The translations under genes were made by a program, and so were the position numbers. 27,730 nucleotides of DNA from an uncultured Comamonadaceae bacterium (GTDB lineage Bacteria; Pseudomonadota; Gammaproteobacteria; Burkholderiales; Burkholderiaceae). The notes beneath the pieces were generated by a model. The model worked only from the letters and a program-made list of their open reading frames with translations. It was not told the DNA's origin and did no database searches. Of the stretch, positions 24,537-27,730 are shown piece after piece. How positions within the stretch are numbered: position 1 is the first letter of the stretch; each line of letters opens with the position of its first letter. The stretch spans positions 1 through 27,730 of the forward strand of contig CAMLQP010000006.1 of assembly GCA_946482115.1 (NCBI GenBank). Reading direction: 5' to 3'.

Positions 24537-26402
24537 TTATCGGGGTTTGAGGGTGTGGGGCAGGCTGTCGGCGTGCAGGGCCACCACCAGCGTGTCACGG
24601 TGCTTGAGCACGGCGCGCTGGTTGATGGAACCCTTGTCGGTGACCTCGCCCTTGTCGATGGACGGCGGCTCGTCCAGCAGTGCCAGGCGGGCGATGCGGC
24701 TGGCGCTGCCGGTGGCGCCAGCGGCGAGTTCGTCGACCACCCGCTGGAAGTGCGCGAGCACCGGCGCGCTGTCGAGCACCTGGCGCAGCGGCGCGTCGGC
24801 CGGCAGGCCGGCGAGCTGGCGCACCGCCGGCGTGGGGAACACCAGCGCGCCCACTTCCTTGAGGTTGAGGCCGGTCAGCACCACGTCCTGCACATAGGGG
24901 GCGCCGGCCGCGATGACCTTGGCGCGCAGGGGGCCGACGCTGACGAAGGTGCCGGTGGCGAGCTTGAAGTCCTCGGCGATGCGGCCATCAAAGCGCAGGC
25001 CCAGGTGGATGTTGTCCGGGTCTATCCAGGTGACGGCGTCGCCGGTGCAGAAGAAGCCTTCGTCGTCGAAGGCTTCCCGCGTGGCTTCGGGCATGCGCCA
25101 GTAGCCCGGCGTGATGTTGGGGCCGCGGTAGCGGATCTCGGTCTTGCCATCGGCCGGCACCAGCTTGATCTCGATGCCGGCGGCGGGCAGGCCCAGGTCG
25201 CCGGTGGTCACCTCCGGTCGGGTGATGTAGAGCGCGAACGGGCTGGATTCGGTCATGCCCAGGCCGGTGCCCATCACCAGGCGCTCGCCGATCTCGGCCT
25301 CCTGGATGCGGTGCAGCTTGTCCCACACCGCCTGAGGCAGCGCCGCGCCGGCGTAGAAGAACATGCGGCAGCGCGCCAGCAGCGTGCGACGCAGCACGGC
25401 GTCGGTCTCCATCGCGTTGGCGATGGCCTCGAACCCGGTGGGCACGTTGAAGTAGGCCGTGGGCGAGATCTCGCGCAGGTTGCGCAGCGTCTCGGCGATG
25501 CCGGCGGGCGTGGGCTTGCCGTCGTCGATGTAGAGCGTGCCGCCGTTGTCGAGCACGATGCCGACATTGTGGTTGCCGCCGAAGGTGTGGTTCCACGGCA
25601 GCCAGTCCACCAGCACCGGCGGCTCGTCGCCCAGCGAGGGGATGGACTGGCGCAGCTGCTGCTGGTTGGCGCACCACATGCGGTGGGTGTTGATGACGGC
25701 CTTGGGGTTCTTGGTGGAGCCCGAGGTGAACAGGAACTTGGTGATGGTGCCCGGATGGGTGGCGTGCATCGCGGCGTCCACGGCGGGCGTGGGTTCGGTG
25801 GCCAGCAGCTCGGCCAGCGGCGTGGCGGCGCGGCCATCCAGCGCGCCCTCGGCCAGCACCACCTCCACGTCGGCCGGCACCACGGCCGCGATGGCGGCGG
25901 CGTAGCGCGCGTCGGCGGCGAACACCAGGCCGGGTGTCAGCGTGGCCATCACGTGGCGCAGCTTGTCGTAGTCCTTGCTGACCAGCGAATAGGGCGGCGA
26001 CACCGGGCAGTGCGGTATGCCCGCATACAGGCAGCCCAGCGCCAGCAGCGCGTGCTCGATGCTGTTCTCGCTCAGTATGGCAACCGGGCGCTCGTCGCTC
26101 AGGCCGCGCTGCAGCAGCGCCTGGCCGATGGCGCGCGCGTGCTGCAGGGCGTCGCGGTAGCTCACGCGCACCCAGTCGCCGCCGGAGCCGTCGGCCAGGC
26201 GTTCGCGGCGGGCGATGAAGGTGCGCTCGGGCGCGGCCTCGGCCCAGTGCACCAGGCGGTCGGTCATGCGGTGGGCGTGTGCGCCCAGCGGCGCCGTGCT
26301 CAGGTAGCGGATGCCGTCGGCGCCTTCGCGCAGCTGCGCGCGGGTGATGCCGAACTCGAGCGAGCGGTAGCGGGCCGCGCCCGCGGTGGTGGGGGCTGTC
26401 AT
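24537..26402 (-). CDS. fcs: Feruloyl-CoA synthetase-type aryl-CoA ligase
   Basis: This 621-residue adenylate-forming enzyme would activate a hydroxycinnamic acid with ATP and CoA, giving AMP and pyrophosphate. TSGSTKNPK (226-234) is the P-loop. The stretches DWLPWNHTFGGNHNVGIVLD and GGTLYIDDGKPTPAGIAETL, then LREISPTAYFNVPTGFEA, are hallmarks of the feruloyl-CoA synthetase group. GTGLGMTES (378-386), GPNITPGYWRMPEAT and FDGRIAEDFKLATGTFVSVG follow. The start at 26402 has GAGGAG upstream; a longer frame to 26957 runs through the hydratase gene. It lies 26 bases after the hydratase gene. Actual substrate range (ferulate, p-coumarate, caffeate or a relative) is not decided by sequence. Confidence 0.87.
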   Translation of the reverse strand: MTAPTTAGAARYRSLEFGITRAQLREGADGIRYLSTAPLGAHAHRMTDRLVHWAEAAPERTFIARRERLADGSGGDWVRVSYRDALQHARAIGQALLQRGLSDERPVAILSENSIEHALLALGCLYAGIPHCPVSPPYSLVSKDYDKLRHVMATLTPGLVFAADARYAAAIAAVVPADVEVVLAEGALDGRAATPLAELLATEPTPAVDAAMHATHPGTITKFLFTSGSTKNPKAVINTHRMWCANQQQLRQSIPSLGDEPPVLVDWLPWNHTFGGNHNVGIVLDNGGTLYIDDGKPTPAGIAETLRNLREISPTAYFNVPTGFEAIANAMETDAVLRRTLLARCRMFFYAGAALPQAVWDKLHRIQEAEIGERLVMGTGLGMTESSPFALYITRPEVTTGDLGLPAAGIEIKLVPADGKTEIRYRGPNITPGYWRMPEATREAFDDEGFFCTGDAVTWIDPDNIHLGLRFDGRIAEDFKLATGTFVSVGPLRAKVIAAGAPYVQDVVLTGLNLKEVGALVFPTPAVRQLAGLPADAPLRQVLDSAPVLAHFQRVVDELAAGATGSASRIARLALLDEPPSIDKGEVTDKGSINQRAVLKHRDTLVVALHADSLPHTLKPR

Positions 26403-26428
26403 GGGGTGTCTCCTCTGCCGCGGGGCTG

Positions 26429-27217
26429 TCAGTCTTTGCCGACCTTGGCGGCCTTGCCTTCCAGGAAGGCGCGCACTCGGGCCTTGGCTTCGGGCGCGCT
26501 CTGGGCGATGCCGGCCATCATGGCCTCGGTCAGGAAGCCGTGGTCGGCCGGCTGCTCGGCGATGCGCGGCAGCACGTGGGTGAGGGCGTAGTTGGTCAGC
26601 GGCGCGTTGGTGGCAATGCGCTCGGCCAGCGCCAGCGCCTTGTCCAGCGCGGTGCCGGCGGGCACCAGGTACTGCGCGAAACCGGCGCGTTCGCCTTCGT
26701 CGGCCTTGTAGACACGGCCGGTCAGCATCATGTCGGTCATGCGCGCCACGCCGATCAGCTTGGGGATGCGCACCGAGCCGCCGCCGCCGACGAAGATGCC
26801 GCGAGTGCCCTCGGGCAGCGCGTAGAAGGTGGTCTCGTCGGCCACGCGGACATGGCAGGCGCTGGCCAGCTCCAGCCCGCCGCCCACCACGGCGCCGTGC
26901 AGCGCCGCGATCACAGGCACCGGGCCGTGCTGGATGGCGTCGAGCGCGCCGTGCCACATGCGCGAGTGGTGCAGGCCCTGGCCGGCGTCGCGTTCCTGGA
27001 GTTCCGACAGGTCAAGCCCGGCGCAGAAATGCTCGCCTTCGCCGTCGATCACGGCGGCGCGCACGCTGGCAGGCAGGTTCTGGAAGACGTCGCGCAGCGC
27101 GAGAATGAGGCCGTCGTTGAGCGCGTTGCGTTTGGCGCCGCGCGTGAGGCGCACCACGGCCACCTGGGCCTGGTCGCCGTGCAACGAGAGTTGCAGATCG
27201 GGGGTGTTCGTGTTCAT
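26429..27217 (-). CDS. Enoyl-CoA hydratase, probable hydroxycinnamoyl-CoA hydratase
   Basis: This 262-residue crotonase-fold enzyme starts at ATG 27217 behind AAGGA; TTG 27241 is less likely. FCAGLDLSEL and HGAVVGGGLELA form the oxyanion-hole region. Both catalytic glutamates of ordinary hydratases are present: Glu116 in GGGLELA and Glu136 in LPEGTRG. The second region does not look like the feruloyl-CoA hydratase/lyase (Ech/HCHL) pattern, so simple hydration without aldehyde release is favoured. It is first in the operon, divergent from an amidohydrolase gene. In context it adds water to the cinnamoyl-CoA double bond to give the beta-hydroxy ester. Confidence 0.87.
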   Translation of the reverse strand: MNTNTPDLQLSLHGDQAQVAVVRLTRGAKRNALNDGLILALRDVFQNLPASVRAAVIDGEGEHFCAGLDLSELQERDAGQGLHHSRMWHGALDAIQHGPVPVIAALHGAVVGGGLELASACHVRVADETTFYALPEGTRGIFVGGGGSVRIPKLIGVARMTDMMLTGRVYKADEGERAGFAQYLVPAGTALDKALALAERIATNAPLTNYALTHVLPRIAEQPADHGFLTEAMMAGIAQSAPEAKARVRAFLEGKAAKVGKD

Positions 27218-27225
27218 GATCGTCC

Positions 27226-27254
27226 TTGCCAAGTTGAGCAATTATGGTTATAAA
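27226..27254 (+). promoter_or_regulatory. Candidate sigma-70 promoter for the amidohydrolase arm
   Basis: TTGCCA (27226-27231) and TATAAA (27249-27254) are separated by the optimal 17 bases. The expected start is near 27261, about 34 bases before the GTG start. The -10 element lies inside a perfect palindrome. Confidence 0.6.
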
Positions 27255-27263
27255 TAATAACCA
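27245..27263. promoter_or_regulatory. Palindromic operator TGGTTAT-N5-ATAACCA, probable MarR site
   Basis: A perfect 7-bp inverted repeat with a 5-base spacer, size and AT content typical of MarR-family operators. It lies midway between the divergent hydratase and amidohydrolase starts and covers the plus-strand -10 element. The marR gene that ends the operon is the obvious candidate binder. Confidence 0.7.
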
Positions 27264-27294
27264 AATCGTATCGGTAAAAACCCTAGGAGACCTT

Positions 27295-27730
27295 GTGGAC
27301 CACGCCAACCTCATCGCCATCGACATCCACACCCATGCCGAGGTGAGCTGCTGGAACCCGTTCGACAACTACGGCGAGGAATACGACCGCGCGGCCGACA
27401 AGTATTTCGGCAGCAACCGCCGCCCCAGCATCGCCGAGACCATCGCCTACTACCGCGAGAAGAAGATCGGGCTGGTGATGTTCACCGTCGACAGCGAATC
27501 CAAGCTGGGCCGCCGTCGCATCCCCAACGAGGAGATCGCCCAGGCCGCGCGCGAGAACAGCGACATGATGATCGCCTTCGCCAGCATCGATCCGCACAAG
27601 GGCAAGATGGGCGCGCGCGAGGCCGAGCGCCTGATCAGGGAAGAGGGCGTCAGGGGCTTCAAGTTCCACCCCACCGTGCAGGGCTACCACCCCTACGACA
27701 AGATGGCCTGGCCGATCTACGAGGTGATCA
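27295..27730 (+). CDS. Amidohydrolase (TIM-barrel) family, N-terminal part; candidate aryl beta-ketoacyl-CoA hydrolase
   Basis: The reading frame is open from GTG 27295 to the window edge (145 codons, no stop), so only the N-terminal part is visible. AGGAGA (27285-27290) lies just before the GTG. The protein starts MDHANLIAIDIHTHAEVSCW, with the HxH metal motif of the amidohydrolase-2 superfamily. FTVDSESKLGRRRIPNEEIA, FASIDPHKG and VRGFKFHPTVQGYHPYD follow, as in the group that also contains aromatic decarboxylases. In similar hydroxycinnamate clusters an amidohydrolase is annotated as 4-hydroxyphenyl-beta-ketoacyl-CoA hydrolase. That role, splitting the beta-keto ester, would fill the missing thiolase step here. 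The family is secure; the reaction is inferred. Confidence 0.78.
   Translation, partial: MDHANLIAIDIHTHAEVSCWNPFDNYGEEYDRAADKYFGSNRRPSIAETIAYYREKKIGLVMFTVDSESKLGRRRIPNEEIAQAARENSDMMIAFASIDPHKGKMGAREAERLIREEGVRGFKFHPTVQGYHPYDKMAWPIYEVI

Noticed and set aside
26429..27217. Calling the crotonase-family gene a feruloyl-CoA hydratase/lyase (vanillin-forming)
   Set aside because: The active-site region follows ordinary enoyl-CoA hydratases, and the neighbouring SDR and amidohydrolase fit a non-lyase route; no vanillin dehydrogenase gene is seen.

Overview
The window is about 27.7 kb of uniformly GC-rich, densely packed DNA. Gene order (glnA - ntrB - ntrC; grpE - dnaK - dnaJ), protein style and the abundance of Bug/TctC solute receptors point to a betaproteobacterium of the Burkholderiales, most likely Comamonadaceae. 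This is inferred from family resemblance only. I saw no rRNA, tRNA, CRISPR array, insertion sequence or phage gene, and no gene-free stretch over 300 bases.

Layout. (1) 1-4008, plus strand, nitrogen control: the 3' part of glnA with a strong terminator, a small exported protein, then ntrB and ntrC. (2) 4020-7354, small housekeeping or unknown genes: a YbjQ/UPF0145 protein, then on the minus strand a DUF488 protein, two overlapping lipoproteins and a beta-CASP metallo-beta-lactamase nuclease. (3) 7400-15357, a divergent accessory module of unknown substrate. The minus arm is an ADP-forming acyl-CoA synthetase-like protein followed by two tandem DUF1254/DUF1214 proteins. The plus arm is a TetR regulator, a metallo-beta-lactamase-fold alkylsulfatase-like protein with a degenerate metal site, and a Bug receptor. 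The arms share an 83-base intergenic region with two nearly identical palindromes. (4) 15400-19186, minus strand: grpE - dnaK - dnaJ with two candidate sigma-32 promoters. (5) 19295-20161, plus strand: a fumarylacetoacetate hydrolase-family gene. (6) 20134-27730, an aromatic-acid cluster. On the minus strand, from promoter to end: enoyl-CoA hydratase, feruloyl-CoA synthetase-type ligase, short-chain dehydrogenase, Bug receptor, acyl-CoA dehydrogenase, 4-hydroxybenzoyl-CoA-type thioesterase and MarR regulator. Divergent from it is a truncated amidohydrolase.

Region 6 reads as a CoA-dependent, beta-oxidative side-chain-shortening route for hydroxycinnamates (ferulate, p-coumarate, caffeate): activation, hydration, oxidation to the beta-keto-CoA, then cleavage or hydrolysis towards the hydroxybenzoate. 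The dehydrogenase could admit side-chain-saturated substrates. A 19-base palindrome over a good promoter between the two arms is the likely MarR operator.

The best candidate for an undescribed system is region 3. It has its own regulator, palindromic operators, a CoA ligase, a paired DUF1254/DUF1214 family of unknown function and a probably non-canonical metallo-beta-lactamase-fold protein, with nothing that identifies the substrate.
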